DNA of 36,465 bases from an uncultured Lentisphaeria bacterium (GTDB lineage: Bacteria > Verrucomicrobiota > Lentisphaeria > Victivallales > Victivallaceae), in the NCBI GenBank assembly GCA_903863035.1, contig CAIPAT010000258.1, positions 1 through 36,465 of the forward strand. The letters are read 5' to 3'. This document shows, piece after piece, positions 7,804 through 16,521 of this stretch. A model generated the notes under the pieces. The model made no database searches. It was not told where the DNA came from and saw nothing but the letters and a program-made list of their open reading frames with translations. Within the stretch, counting starts at the first letter, position 1. Each line of letters begins with the position of its first letter. The position numbers and the translations under genes are program-made.

Positions 7804-8322
7804 ATCGCTAAGCTGATTAAACCGGCAGATGTTTCATTTGCGTCTCGTGAGATCCGTCTTATTGACGCAGATGGAGAGCAAGTAGGCGTTGTAACTTATG
7901 AAAATGCCCGCAAGATGGCTATCGAAGCCAAGCTGGACCTTGTTCTGGTTGCGGAAAAATCCGATCCGCCTGTCTGCAGGATCATGGATTACGGCAAGCT
8001 GACATATGAGCAGAAGAAAAATATCAAAGCTCAGAAAAAGCATGTCATCACGCAGAAGCTGAAAGAGGTCAAGTTTCACATCAATATTGATAAACACGAT
8101 TATGACTATAAGTTGAAACACGGGTTTGAATTTCTGGAAAAAGGGGCTAAAGTAAAAGTCACTCTGGTTTTCAGAGGTCGTGAAATGGCTCACAAAGAGA
8201 TCGGTTTCGAACTGATGGAGCGGATCATTAATGACCTTTCCAAACACGGAACAGCTGAAGAGAGGCCCAAATTACTTGGGCGTAATATCAGCGTCACTTT
8301 CTCTCCTCTCGGGAAAAAGTGA
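7804..8322 (+). CDS. infC: Translation initiation factor IF-3 (AUC start codon)
   Basis: The 172-residue IF-3 keeps subunits apart and proofreads the start codon. The conserved VRLID-like REIRLIDADGEQVGVV and PPVCRIMDYGK motifs are present. The homologous N-terminus lies upstream of the first ATG (7915). The frame is open back to a TAA at 7786 and holds no ATG, GTG or TTG there. The codon ATC at 7804 sits 8 bases after GGAGGG (7791-7796) and is the only well-placed start. infC genes elsewhere use AUU or another rare codon so that IF-3 represses its own synthesis, and the same autoregulation is inferred here. A start at 7915 would remove 37 conserved residues. Confidence 0.92.
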   Translation: MAKLIKPADVSFASREIRLIDADGEQVGVVTYENARKMAIEAKLDLVLVAEKSDPPVCRIMDYGKLTYEQKKNIKAQKKHVITQKLKEVKFHINIDKHDYDYKLKHGFEFLEKGAKVKVTLVFRGREMAHKEIGFELMERIINDLSKHGTAEERPKLLGRNISVTFSPLGKK

Positions 8323-8399
8323 TTATAAACGCCGGGAATGGCTGGCATCGGCCGTCCTGGATGAACAGTTAACAATGTAGAATAGGAGTTTAACTAACG

Positions 8400-8600
8400 A
8401 TGCCCAAGCAGAAGACAAGGAAATGTGCCGCGAAGCGGCTCAAGAGAACAGGTACCGGCAAGTATCGTCACCACAAAGCCGGCGGTCGTCACCTCCTCAC
8501 CGGAAAAAGCGCCAAGCGCAGACGCCGTCTGGGACAGGATGGAGCAATAGGCAAAGCTGAAAGAAGGCGCATTAAAGCCGCTCTTCCGTATGGCCTCTAA
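8400..8600 (+). CDS. rpmI: 50S ribosomal protein L35
   Basis: The 66-residue, very basic protein starts MPKQKTRKCAAKRLKRTGTGK and carries the HHKAGGRHLLTGKSAKRRRRL segment of L35. AGGAG at 8384-8388 sits 11 bases before the ATG. It lies between infC and rplT as in most bacteria. The 77-base gap before it may hold the L20/L35 autoregulatory leader, but no known fold was recognised. Confidence 0.96.
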   Translation: MPKQKTRKCAAKRLKRTGTGKYRHHKAGGRHLLTGKSAKRRRRLGQDGAIGKAERRRIKAALPYGL

Positions 8601-8640
8601 TCCATTAACTGAAACAGAATAATCCCGGAGGAATTTAATC

Positions 8641-8991
8641 ATGTCAAGAGTAACTTGTGCAGTACCTTCCCGCAAAAGACGCAAGCGCGTATTAGAGCAG
8701 GCTAAAGGTTTTTACGGATGCAGCAGTAAGAACATCCGTACCGTATATGACGCCGTGGACAAAGCCATGCGCCATGCCTTTGTAGGACGCAAACAGAAGA
8801 AACGTCAGTACCGCAGACTGTGGACCGTGCGTATCAACGCCGCCTGCAGAATTAACGGTACCACTTACAGCAAATTTATTAATGGTCTGAAGAAAGCCCA
8901 GATCGAGCTGAACCGTAAAGTTCTCGCCGACCTGGCTGTAACCGAACCGCAGGAGTTTAAGACTCTGGTCGAAAAAGTTACACAGGCCTGA
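8641..8991 (+). CDS. rplT: 50S ribosomal protein L20
   Basis: The 116-residue protein has the L20 signature regions ([47 protein letters not shown]). L20 is required for early 50S assembly and, in characterised species, represses the infC-rpmI-rplT mRNA. GGAGG precedes the ATG at a good distance. Confidence 0.96.
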   Translation: MSRVTCAVPSRKRRKRVLEQAKGFYGCSSKNIRTVYDAVDKAMRHAFVGRKQKKRQYRRLWTVRINAACRINGTTYSKFINGLKKAQIELNRKVLADLAVTEPQEFKTLVEKVTQA

Positions 8992-9012
8992 GCAATTTGT
9001 TGATAGAACATT

Positions 9013-9055
9013 GAAAGCTTGAATAGGAGGCCTGTGCTTTCCTCTTCAAGCTTTC
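9013..9055 (+). terminator. Strong hairpin between rplT and pheS
   Basis: Perfect 11-bp arms (GAAAGCTTGAA at 9013-9023 and its complement at 9045-9055) enclose an inner GAGG/CCTC stem. The following bases TTCATTTTAG are only moderately U-rich. It could be a partial terminator or attenuator that lowers pheST expression relative to the ribosomal genes. No Phe-rich leader peptide was found. Confidence 0.6.
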
Positions 9056-9082
9056 TTCATTTTAGCCGGAAGTCAAAATATT

Positions 9083-10108
9083 ATGTCAAATCCAATCATT
9101 CAAAAGATCGATTCCGCTCTCAGCGACGCCGAGGCGAAGCTGTTGAATGCGGTGACTGAAGCGGAAATTGAAGAAGTCAGAATCGGAATCCTTGGTCGGA
9201 ATGGCCTCTTTCCTGCTTTGAGCAAGGAAATGGGCGCGGTTCCGCCGGAAGACCGCAAAGATGTCGGGCAGGCTTTTAACACCGGCAGAACCCGTTTTCA
9301 GGAACTGATGGACGGTGCTAAACAGCGGCTTGCCTCCGGTTGCTGTGTTAAAAGCAGCGACGAACTTGACCTGACGCTGCCGGGACGGTTGCGCAAGTTA
9401 GGCCATAAGCATCCGGTAACTAAAGTCATTGACGACAGTGTAGCGATTTTCCGACGGATGGGTTTTATCGTTGCCGACGGACCGGAAATTGAGACAGTTT
9501 ATCATAATTTTGATGCCTTGAATACTCCCGCCGATCACCCTTCGCGTGATCCCGGCGATACTTTTTATTTTAAAGACGGCAGATTGCTCCGGACACAAAC
9601 CTCTCCGGTGCAGATCCGCGTTATGGAAAGCCAGGAACCGCCGGTGCGGATTGTCGCTCCCGGCCGCTGTTTCCGCCGCGATACGCCCGACGCGACCCAT
9701 AGCATGAACTTCCACCAGATCGAAGGGTTGTACATTGACCGCGATGTTTCGCTGGCTGATTTGAAAAGCATCCTCCAGGCCTATGCCCGTGAACTGTTCG
9801 GGCCGAATGTTTCAATCCGGCTGCGTCCACACTTTTTCCCGTTCACCGAGCCCAGCGTCGAATACGACTTCTCGTGCATCATGTGCGGCGGGAAAGGCTG
9901 CAACGTCTGCAAGCAGTCCGGCTGGCTGGAAATTGCCGGCGCCGGTATGGTGGACCCCAATGTGCTTAAAGCAGTCGGCTACGATCCGGAAATCTGGAGC
10001 GGTTTCGCATTCGGAATGGGGATTGAGCGAATTGCCATGATCCGTTACCGCATCAATGATATCAGGCTTCTGTACGAGAATGATACCAGATTCCTTGAAC
10101 AGTTTTAA
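9083..10108 (+). CDS. pheS: Phenylalanyl-tRNA synthetase alpha subunit
   Basis: The 341-residue subunit holds the class II catalytic core of the (alpha-beta)2 PheRS: motif 2 around CFRRDTPDATHSMNFHQIEGL, and motif 3 FGMGIERIAMIRY near the C-terminus. The N-terminal 90 residues form the usual coiled-coil tRNA-binding arm. A Cys cluster (CIMCGGKGCNVC) matches that of bacterial PheS. It is followed 14 bases later by pheT. Confidence 0.96.
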   Translation: MSNPIIQKIDSALSDAEAKLLNAVTEAEIEEVRIGILGRNGLFPALSKEMGAVPPEDRKDVGQAFNTGRTRFQELMDGAKQRLASGCCVKSSDELDLTLPGRLRKLGHKHPVTKVIDDSVAIFRRMGFIVADGPEIETVYHNFDALNTPADHPSRDPGDTFYFKDGRLLRTQTSPVQIRVMESQEPPVRIVAPGRCFRRDTPDATHSMNFHQIEGLYIDRDVSLADLKSILQAYARELFGPNVSIRLRPHFFPFTEPSVEYDFSCIMCGGKGCNVCKQSGWLEIAGAGMVDPNVLKAVGYDPEIWSGFAFGMGIERIAMIRYRINDIRLLYENDTRFLEQF

Positions 10109-10122
10109 CCGGGGCGCAAATA

Positions 10123-12531
10123 ATGAATATTTCATATAACTGGCTTTCACAATATGTTGACATCTCCTGCGGCATCGAAACGCTGGCGGCTAAGCTGACC
10201 ATGGCCGGGATCGAGGTCGAAGCGATTGAACGTTCCGGTGGAATTCCGGCGGGTATTGTCGTCGGGGAGATTCTGGAACGCAAGCCGCATCCTGACGCGG
10301 ATAAGCTCTCTGTATGCCGTGTTTTCGACGGCAGGGAAGAGTTGCAGGTTGTCTGCGGCGCTCCGAATTGCGATGCCGGCAGCAAGGTGCCGCTGGCGAC
10401 AATCGGTACTATACTTACCGACAAATCCAGTGGCGAATCATTCAAGATCAAGAAATCTAAATTGCGCGGGGTTGAATCCAGCGGCATGCTTTGCAGCGGC
10501 CGCGAACTCGGCCTGGATGATGACCATTCTGGCCTGCTGATCCTGAACAGCGCGTTGAAGACCGGAACCCCGTTGACTGAACTGTTTCCCGGCGATACCA
10601 TGTTTGAACTGGAGGTTACGCCGAACCGTCCCGACTGGCTGTCGCACTGGGGAGTGGCCCGCGACCTGGCCTGTCTGCTGAACAAGGAAGCCGCCCTGCC
10701 GGAAATCAAGGCTCCGATTCAGGCGAAGAATGAAGATACCGCCAATCTGGTGACTGTACTTGATCAGGAACTCTGTCCACGATACACTGCCAGAGTTATT
10801 CGCAACGTCAAAATTGCGGAAAGCCCCGAGTGGCTGAAAGAGCGTCTGCTTAGTATCGGCCTGCGCCCGATTAACAATGTGGTTGACATTACTAATTTTG
10901 TGCTTATGGAACTCGGCCATCCGCTGCATGCTTTCGACCTGGACAAACTCTCCGGCAAACGTATCGTCGTCAGACGAGCCTCTGACGGGGAGAAAATGAC
11001 CATGCTGGATGACAGCAAGTTATCGCTGAAGCCGACCCATCTGGTGATTGCTGACGCTGAAAAGCCGGTTGCATTGGCCGGAATTATGGGCGGACTTGAT
11101 TCCGGCGTAACGGAATCCACGGTTAATATTCTACTGGAAAGCGCCGCGTTTTTCACATCCAATATTCGCGCATCTTCCCGCGAACTGGGGATTGCTTCCG
11201 ATTCATCGCACCGTTTTGAACGCGGTATTGACTGGAATATGCTTGAAACCGCCAGCGACCGCGCAACGTCGCTGATTCTGGAACTGGCGGGCGGTGAACT
11301 GGTCACCGGTCTGGTGGATATTCAGGGCAATAAACCCGTATTCAAACCGGTGGTATGCCGCTTTGAACGCATCCGCAAACTGACCGGGGTTGACTTGAAC
11401 AACGACCAGATCGTGGATATTTTCAAAAAACTTCGTCTCAACGTTTCCGATATTGACGCGGTCAAGTGTGTGGTCACGCCGCCGTCATTCCGGCTGGATA
11501 TTGAGCGCGAAGCCGACCTCGCGGAGGAAGTCGCCCGCATTAACGGGCTGGACGCCGTGCCTGTAGTGCCGGTTACCTCAAAATCAGTTGCGTCTTTCTC
11601 TAAAGATGCTTATACCGGAGTTCAGGGCCTTCGTGACGAGTTGATCGCACTGGGGCTTTATGAGTGTCTCCACTACAGCACAGTCAGTGATAAATCCGCC
11701 TTGATCGACTCCCGATTCGCATCTGAAGATGTGATCCGGATGAACAACCCGCTAAGTCTCGATCTGGTTTGTCTGCGTCCGTCGCTGCTGGGGGAAATGC
11801 TTGCCACGGTCGAACGCAATATTTCGCGCAAAAATCTTGATTTGCAACTTTTTGAAATAGACAATGTCTTCTGTGGCAATCCGCAGAAATTTCCGGAGGA
11901 AAGACTTGAATGCTGCATTGTCCTTGCCGGACACAAGCACCCGGAACGCTTCTCCTCCGAACGCCTTGAACTGTTCGATTTCTACGACCTGAAAGGGCTG
12001 ACGGAAGCCTGGTTTACCGGTCGCAAAATCGAGAAGTTCCGTTTTGAGAAAGCCGAAGACGACAGATTTGCTCCAGGTCGCTGCGCCGCAGTCATGATTG
12101 ACGGCAAATGCGCCGGGCATATCGGCGAACTGAACGGCAGGTATTCAACGAAGTTCCGCTCCGAGTATCCGATTTTCCTGGGAGTCTTCGAGACTTCCGC
12201 GATTTTGCAAGCGAAGCTGGAATCCCCGTTGTATTCGCCGCTGGCGATGTTCCCGTCAACGACCCGTGATGTGGCATTTCTTGCCGATCAGTCGCTGCAG
12301 CATCAAGCCGTAGTGGATTTTATCCGCAGCTCCAGATTGAAGAATCTAGAAAAGGTCGAACTGTTCGACATCTTTACCGATGAAAAAACGGTCGAAGCCG
12401 GCAAAAAGAGCATGGCTTATACTTTGACATTCCGAAGTTCCGAACGGACTTTGACTGATAAAGAAGTCAACGAAGCCTTCGACAAGTTGCGCGAAAAGCT
12501 CAGTTCAGAACTCAAAGTAGAACTCCGCTAA
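10123..12531 (+). CDS. pheT: Phenylalanyl-tRNA synthetase beta subunit
   Basis: The 802-residue subunit has the full bacterial domain set: an EMAP/OB tRNA-binding domain (about 40-150), B3/B4 editing region (about 215-380), B5 DNA-binding-like domain (about 400-475), catalytic-like core, and a C-terminal ferredoxin-fold anticodon-binding domain (about 705-800). It pairs with PheS and edits mischarged Tyr-tRNA. The ATG follows a GGGGCGC stretch. It is the last gene of the translation supergroup. Confidence 0.96.
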   Translation: MNISYNWLSQYVDISCGIETLAAKLTMAGIEVEAIERSGGIPAGIVVGEILERKPHPDADKLSVCRVFDGREELQVVCGAPNCDAGSKVPLATIGTILTDKSSGESFKIKKSKLRGVESSGMLCSGRELGLDDDHSGLLILNSALKTGTPLTELFPGDTMFELEVTPNRPDWLSHWGVARDLACLLNKEAALPEIKAPIQAKNEDTANLVTVLDQELCPRYTARVIRNVKIAESPEWLKERLLSIGLRPINNVVDITNFVLMELGHPLHAFDLDKLSGKRIVVRRASDGEKMTMLDDSKLSLKPTHLVIADAEKPVALAGIMGGLDSGVTESTVNILLESAAFFTSNIRASSRELGIASDSSHRFERGIDWNMLETASDRATSLILELAGGELVTGLVDIQGNKPVFKPVVCRFERIRKLTGVDLNNDQIVDIFKKLRLNVSDIDAVKCVVTPPSFRLDIEREADLAEEVARINGLDAVPVVPVTSKSVASFSKDAYTGVQGLRDELIALGLYECLHYSTVSDKSALIDSRFASEDVIRMNNPLSLDLVCLRPSLLGEMLATVERNISRKNLDLQLFEIDNVFCGNPQKFPEERLECCIVLAGHKHPERFSSERLELFDFYDLKGLTEAWFTGRKIEKFRFEKAEDDRFAPGRCAAVMIDGKCAGHIGELNGRYSTKFRSEYPIFLGVFETSAILQAKLESPLYSPLAMFPSTTRDVAFLADQSLQHQAVVDFIRSSRLKNLEKVELFDIFTDEKTVEAGKKSMAYTLTFRSSERTLTDKEVNEAFDKLREKLSSELKVELR

Positions 12532-12545
12532 TACTCGATACTCAC

Positions 12546-12578
12546 AACAACTCCGGGCTTTAAACGCCCGGAGTTGTT
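12546..12578 (+). terminator. Stem-loop terminator after pheT
   Basis: ACAACTCCGGGC at 12547-12558 pairs perfectly with 12566-12577 (one further A-T pair outside) around a seven-base loop. The downstream T-run is short (TTTC), but the GC-rich stem directly after the last gene makes this the likely end of the operon. Confidence 0.75.
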
Positions 12579-12702
12579 TCGTAAGCCCCCGACGAGAACA
12601 CGTTTACGAACAGCTTGCTGAATGCTAACCCAACTTCCGCGGACTAAAAATTGACATGTTTATAATCAAGCACTTAGCCTATGCAGTGGCACTACAGTCG
12701 TT

Positions 12703-12961
12703 TCATATCTTCCGTCTGAAGACATTTGTGCGAACCGGCAGATCGTCCAGTTTTATTCCCAGAACCTCATAAATCAACCGCTGTCTTTCATCCAGCCTGC
12801 CCGGTTTGCGGATGCGTCTTATCACCCCGTCCGGCGACGGTATGATGGAGCGTACTGTAACAATGAGTTGAGAGCAGGCGGCGGAGCTTCGTATCCGGAT
12901 AACTTGCCAGCTTGCCCTGTTTGATGTTTCTGTCGTTAATGATTTCTCCAAGCGCACGCAT
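12703..12961 (-). pseudogene. Frameshifted small gene, possible transposase remnant
   Basis: A minus-strand ATG at 12961 with GGAG at 12967-12970 opens MRALGEIINDRNIKQGKLASYPDTKLRRLLS, after which this frame becomes non-coding-like and stops early. The neighbouring frame carries on with TVRSIIPSPDGVIRRIRKPGR and LDERQRLIYEVLGIKLDDLPVR to the stop at 12703. The two halves together read as one ORF of about 86 codons broken by a single-base shift near 12860. The second half resembles the tail of some DDE transposases, but the family was not identified. The remaining gap sequence to 13135 holds only the next gene's promoter. Confidence 0.45.
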
Positions 12962-13061
12962 GGCGACTCCTTTTTATGATTAATTAATTTAGTGAATGAT
13001 TAATGTTATAAACCATTGGACAAAGAAAAAGCAATAAATTTTTTAATTTTTTTAAAATTTG

Positions 13062-13117
13062 TTGAAGTTAAGGATATGCTGTACTATATTAATAGAGAAG
13101 TTAAGTTTAAATTAAAC
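13062..13117 (+). promoter_or_regulatory. Promoter with palindromic operator of the S24 regulator
   Basis: TTGAAG at 13062-13067 and TATATT at 13085-13090 are 17 bases apart. A 13-bp palindrome, GTTTAA-A-TTAAAC, lies at 13105-13117 just past the predicted start site. A repressor that controls its own gene would bind there. Confidence 0.5.
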
Positions 13118-13135
13118 GTTACCTCGGAGTTAAAA

Positions 13136-13999
13136 ATGGAAAACAATGCAAATGGATGGCCGATCGTCTCGAAATGGCTAGGAATCAGAGAAAAAAGACA
13201 GGCGGATCTGGCCAGACTGCTCAATATTTCACCATCCGCCATTTCTCAATTGAAAAAAGGCGATATTCTGTTAAACGCCGGACAGATGGCTTCCGTGCTG
13301 GAATATCTTAAAGTAAGCGAAGAGGATGTCAGTTTATTCTATACCGAAGTTTTCAACGTCAGAATGGGCAGCGGTGCCAGTAGCCATGAAGAACTGCTCC
13401 GACTGAAAAACAATAATAAGTTCACAGTTCAGCTCACGCGGGGAGGGCCGGGCGGCAATAAAAGCTTCATGCAGGCTCGTGAGCCGGCCGCACAATATCT
13501 GGCATCCACGCCCGATGATGAAGCGGTGGCGGTAAAACGCGGCGATCTGCGGGATGTGCCGGTGCTTAGTTTCGCGCAAGCCGCCGGATATGAACCGGCC
13601 ATCGAACCGTTTGATGACTTCGCCCGCGACTGCTCCGATGAGACTGCCATGTTCACCGAGTCGCGCCCCGGATTTTTTGCCCTGCGGGTGGAAGGTGACA
13701 GCATGTCGCCGGAATATCCCAACGGCACCATCCTGCTGGTGGCCGGTGGCGAATATCCGCAGCGCGGCGATATTGTCGTGGCCAAACTCAGTACCGGACA
13801 GGTGGTGGTCAAGCGCTACAGCCGGAAAGACAATGTCATCAAGCTGGAATCGGAAAACCCCAGCGGCATGAATTTCTCCTGGCACTGCAAGGAAGACCCC
13901 GGCTATGTGCTGTGGATGTATCCGGTCATTGAAGTAACCCTGAAACTCCGCACCCGCCGCTGGGAGCGCACCCGCAACGGTTTTTCTGTAGCGGATTGA
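13136..13999 (+). CDS. S24 (LexA/CI-like) self-cleaving transcriptional repressor
   Basis: The 287-residue protein has an XRE-type helix-turn-helix at about residues 10-60 (RQADLARLLNISPSAISQLKKG) and a C-terminal S24 peptidase domain at about 140-270. The nucleophile S189 lies in GDSMSP, the general base K226 in VVVKRY, and an Ala-Gly scissile bond at A150-G151 (AQAAGYEP). This is the CI/LexA plan, where RecA-activated self-cleavage inactivates the repressor. The HTH is CI-type, not the winged LexA type. A TTG at 13016 is in frame, but ATG 13136 has CGGAG at 13124-13128 and follows the promoter. No phage structural genes are nearby, so it may be a relic prophage repressor or a cellular stress regulator. 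Confidence 0.85.
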   Translation: MENNANGWPIVSKWLGIREKRQADLARLLNISPSAISQLKKGDILLNAGQMASVLEYLKVSEEDVSLFYTEVFNVRMGSGASSHEELLRLKNNNKFTVQLTRGGPGGNKSFMQAREPAAQYLASTPDDEAVAVKRGDLRDVPVLSFAQAAGYEPAIEPFDDFARDCSDETAMFTESRPGFFALRVEGDSMSPEYPNGTILLVAGGEYPQRGDIVVAKLSTGQVVVKRYSRKDNVIKLESENPSGMNFSWHCKEDPGYVLWMYPVIEVTLKLRTRRWERTRNGFSVAD

Positions 14000-14193
14000 G
14001 CAGAGATGATCTAATCAGGATTGATGAATACCATGATGAAAAATCTATTAAAAAGCTCTTGGCTGAACATTTGCAGCAGGCCGATGCTATCCGCAAACTG
14101 GCCGACTATGCGCGGCAAACTATGGAATTCAGCATCGAATACAATATGAAAAATAGTAAAAAAAGTCATCGAAGTGACCCTGCCCCTACGTGA
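13996..14193 (+). CDS. Small hypothetical protein coupled to the regulator
   Basis: A TTG at 13996 overlaps the regulator's TGA stop and opens 65 residues: acidic, helical, charged (LIRIDEYHDEKSIKKLLAEH). There is no recognisable domain. It has no ribosome binding site of its own and would rely on coupled re-initiation. Its last ten codons run in another frame over the repressor-tail remnant at 14163-14221, so the authentic end, or the gene itself, is doubtful. Confidence 0.4.
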   Translation: MSRDDLIRIDEYHDEKSIKKLLAEHLQQADAIRKLADYARQTMEFSIEYNMKNSKKSHRSDPAPT

Positions 14194-14221
14194 GTGCGGC
14201 TGCAACGGTTTTTTCTGTAGC
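14163..14221 (+). pseudogene. Decayed second copy of the S24 repressor 3' end
   Basis: This stretch repeats the end of the repressor gene (13923-13995). GTCATCGAAGTGACCCTG matches GTCATTGAAGTAACCCTG with two silent-type differences, and TGCAACGGTTTTTTCTGTAGC matches CGCAACGGTTTTTCTGTAGC apart from an extra T. About 20 bases in between are deleted. It reads as the tail of a paralogue whose body has been lost. Confidence 0.65.
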
Positions 14222-14282
14222 AGATATGGAGATTGTGCTGACTCAGCCCAAGGCAAAATTCAATACTCGTAAAGGATTGGAC

Positions 14283-14831
14283 ATGAAAAGAAGCGTATGG
14301 TTTGCATCATTTGTGCTTTTGTCACTGCTTTGTGGCTGTGAATCAATGGATGAACCGGATAACAAGGATTATGACCGTCAGCAAGGCTTGACAACTGTCA
14401 CGCACGGGGACGTGTGCTATAAAGTCTATGCCGAGAAAAGGAAGCTGGACAATCAGACGCAAGTAGCTATTGAACTCGTATCGGATAATACATCAATTTG
14501 TATACAGGATTGCCGGTCAGGGATAGATACGGATGGAGTCGAATGGTTTGTGGTTTATTTCGAGGCGAAACACAAGCGCGATCCAAGTGTTACGGATCAT
14601 TTCATCGATAATGTCTCTGTGAAGGTGGCTGCCGTAAATAAGTTTTCGCAAAAAGGAACTTTGGGCGGCATCATACCGGCCGTCAAAGGGAATATTACGC
14701 TGGTCTATAAAGGAGCCGTTTCCTTTGATGATAATTTCAAGTTAAAATACTTTAAAGAAGATATGAAGAATTCTGAACCGCCGAAAGTCCAGTCTCAATT
14801 CAAATTAGTGACGCCGAAACCAAAACAGTAA
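14283..14831 (+). CDS. Lipoprotein of unknown function
   Basis: The 182-residue protein has a type II signal peptide: MKRS, a hydrophobic core, then lipobox LLCGC with the lipidated Cys at residue 19. The mature part looks beta-rich and has a conserved-looking DGVEWFVVYFEAK segment, but no family was recognised. ATG 14283 is preferred over an upstream in-frame start at 14190 because AAAGGA lies 6 bases ahead and the signal peptide begins there. It sits downstream of the repressor and its remnant on the same strand. Confidence 0.75.
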   Translation: MKRSVWFASFVLLSLLCGCESMDEPDNKDYDRQQGLTTVTHGDVCYKVYAEKRKLDNQTQVAIELVSDNTSICIQDCRSGIDTDGVEWFVVYFEAKHKRDPSVTDHFIDNVSVKVAAVNKFSQKGTLGGIIPAVKGNITLVYKGAVSFDDNFKLKYFKEDMKNSEPPKVQSQFKLVTPKPKQ

Positions 14832-15007
14832 TTTACCGGGATTAGTATGTAGCTCCTGCATAGCTGAATGTTTTTATGAGATGCCATGCTATATATGTCG
14901 CCCCGTTGACGCTAGTAATAGCCAGCACCTTGGCACTATTGGCTATGATTTATCTTTGATGATTTTTAGCTGCATAGCACGGAATATTAATAACACCCTC
15001 ATGTCAC

Positions 15008-16354
15008 TTATTCAAGCGGGCTGACTTGCGGCAGGGCAGGGGGGCGTGACAGATGGACACGCGGCGGAGGCTGTCCGCCGCTGCCGCCTGGCTGTTGCTG
15101 GTTTTCCGGTCCGCCGCACTCGGCGGTGTAACCGCCGTCAATGGCTGGACCGGACGTTTTTAGTTTTACTTCGCCGCCTCTGACGCAACGGACGTAATTA
15201 TAAATGCGGATGTCGTCGCCCTGCGGTCCGCGGCCGTCTTTCCATTTTAACGGATCGCCGGATTTTGGATCGCTGCGCTGTGCGCCTGCGCCGTGAACAT
15301 CCATCTTGACGCCGTGCATTGTTCCCAGCGCCCGCCCGAAGGCGATATATGCGGCGGCGCCGCAGGTGCGCCGTTCCAGATGCGTGGTGGATGTCCAGAA
15401 ATATGATTCCGGGCTGGTGATATTGAAGATATGATCAATCGCCGGTCCGCGCGCGGCGGAACTGGTCGCTTCGGGGGCATGGGTGTAATCCACGATGCTC
15501 TGCAATTCCTTGGCATTGGGGAGCCGCCAGTCGTCATGACCGGCGCATTTGATATTCTCCGCATATTTCAAGGATTCCCGCCAGTTCATTTTGGTTTTGC
15601 TGTCATCTTTCGTCCACATCAAGCCGGTTGCCAGGTCGCTGACGGTGCCGTCGCCGTTGTCCTTGAAGTCGTTTTTGCCGTAAGCCGGATTGCCGCGGAC
15701 ATAGCGGACAAACTGTTTGTTCCGGCGTCCGCCGGGCATTTGCAGCGGGTAGCCCTTGATGCGTCCGTCGGCAAAATTAACGCCGAAGACGGTCGGGTTG
15801 CCGTTCATGGTTTTGCCGGCGTAAATAGTGGACGATCTGTACTGCGCGTCAATCAGGCGTTCGCCTTTGGATTCATTGCCATAGACGAAATCGAAAAATC
15901 CGGTATCAATATATGGTCTGGATCCGTCGGCGGTGCGGTTGCTGTATCCCCGGAAATCAATCAGGGAATAAAGCTCTTTGATTCCCGGCACCCGCCAGTC
16001 GCTGTAACCTCCAAGACGGCAGGCTTTGGCTTCGGCGACGGCCTGCTCATGAGTTGTTTTATTTTTTAGATCAGGCGTTTTCTGCCACATCAATCCGGTA
16101 TTAAGATCGCTGACGGTTCCGTCGCGATTATCTTTATACGCCGGATGATTGCATTCAAACTGTGCATCCTGGCCGTAGAATGCGGCTCCGCGTCCGGGCC
16201 AGGTGATTTCTTTGTCGTTGGAGAAGCACCGGTCTTGTCCGGTATCGACAACGGTATAGGGATGAAGCAGTTTCGGGCGAACTTCCGGTCCTGCGCCGGT
16301 TGCGGTCAGCCCGATCAGCAGCAGGCAACTTATCAGCTGTATGAGTGTGTTCAT
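15008..16354 (-). CDS. Exported protein with two DUF1566 (Lcl-like) domains
   Basis: The 448-residue protein begins with a Sec signal peptide (MNTLIQLISCLLLIGLTATGAGP). It then has two tandem DUF1566/Lcl C-terminal domains, at about 70-220 and 225-400. Each opens with DNxDGTVSDLxTGLMW and has a DWRxPxxKEL segment (GGYSDWRVPGIKEL, GHDDWRLPNAKEL) and a closing V-R-x-V-R-G. Such domains are found in surface adhesins and collagen-like-protein systems. The C-terminus is Gly/Pro/Gln-rich and low-complexity. Minus-strand AAAGGA precedes the ATG. It is transcribed divergently from mgtA. Confidence 0.8.
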   Translation of the reverse strand: MNTLIQLISCLLLIGLTATGAGPEVRPKLLHPYTVVDTGQDRCFSNDKEITWPGRGAAFYGQDAQFECNHPAYKDNRDGTVSDLNTGLMWQKTPDLKNKTTHEQAVAEAKACRLGGYSDWRVPGIKELYSLIDFRGYSNRTADGSRPYIDTGFFDFVYGNESKGERLIDAQYRSSTIYAGKTMNGNPTVFGVNFADGRIKGYPLQMPGGRRNKQFVRYVRGNPAYGKNDFKDNGDGTVSDLATGLMWTKDDSKTKMNWRESLKYAENIKCAGHDDWRLPNAKELQSIVDYTHAPEATSSAARGPAIDHIFNITSPESYFWTSTTHLERRTCGAAAYIAFGRALGTMHGVKMDVHGAGAQRSDPKSGDPLKWKDGRGPQGDDIRIYNYVRCVRGGEVKLKTSGPAIDGGYTAECGGPENQQQPGGSGGQPPPRVHLSRPPALPQVSPLE

Positions 16355-16500
16355 GTTCCGTTCCTTTCCGTGTAACTTTAACCGCGGCGACAGCCCGGCA
16401 TATCAGGAAATATAGTGTCGGTAATTGCAATAAACAAGACAAGTTACCGTGGCAGTTGCCGGCCGCGCCTGGAGGCTCTGCCGGACATCAATTTTTTATC

Positions 16501-16512
16501 TGTAAATTTACA
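16501..16512. promoter_or_regulatory. Palindrome TGTAAATTTACA upstream of the mgtA leader promoter
   Basis: A perfect 12-bp palindrome lies 9 bases before the -35 box of the leader promoter and in the divergent region with the DUF1566 gene. It could be a regulator site, but the regulator is not identifiable. Confidence 0.4.
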
Positions 16513-16521
16513 TTTGGTTTC

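Noticed and set aside
12651..12675. TTGACA and TATAAT near 12652-12666
   Set aside because: Only about 5 bases lie between them, which cannot be a promoter.
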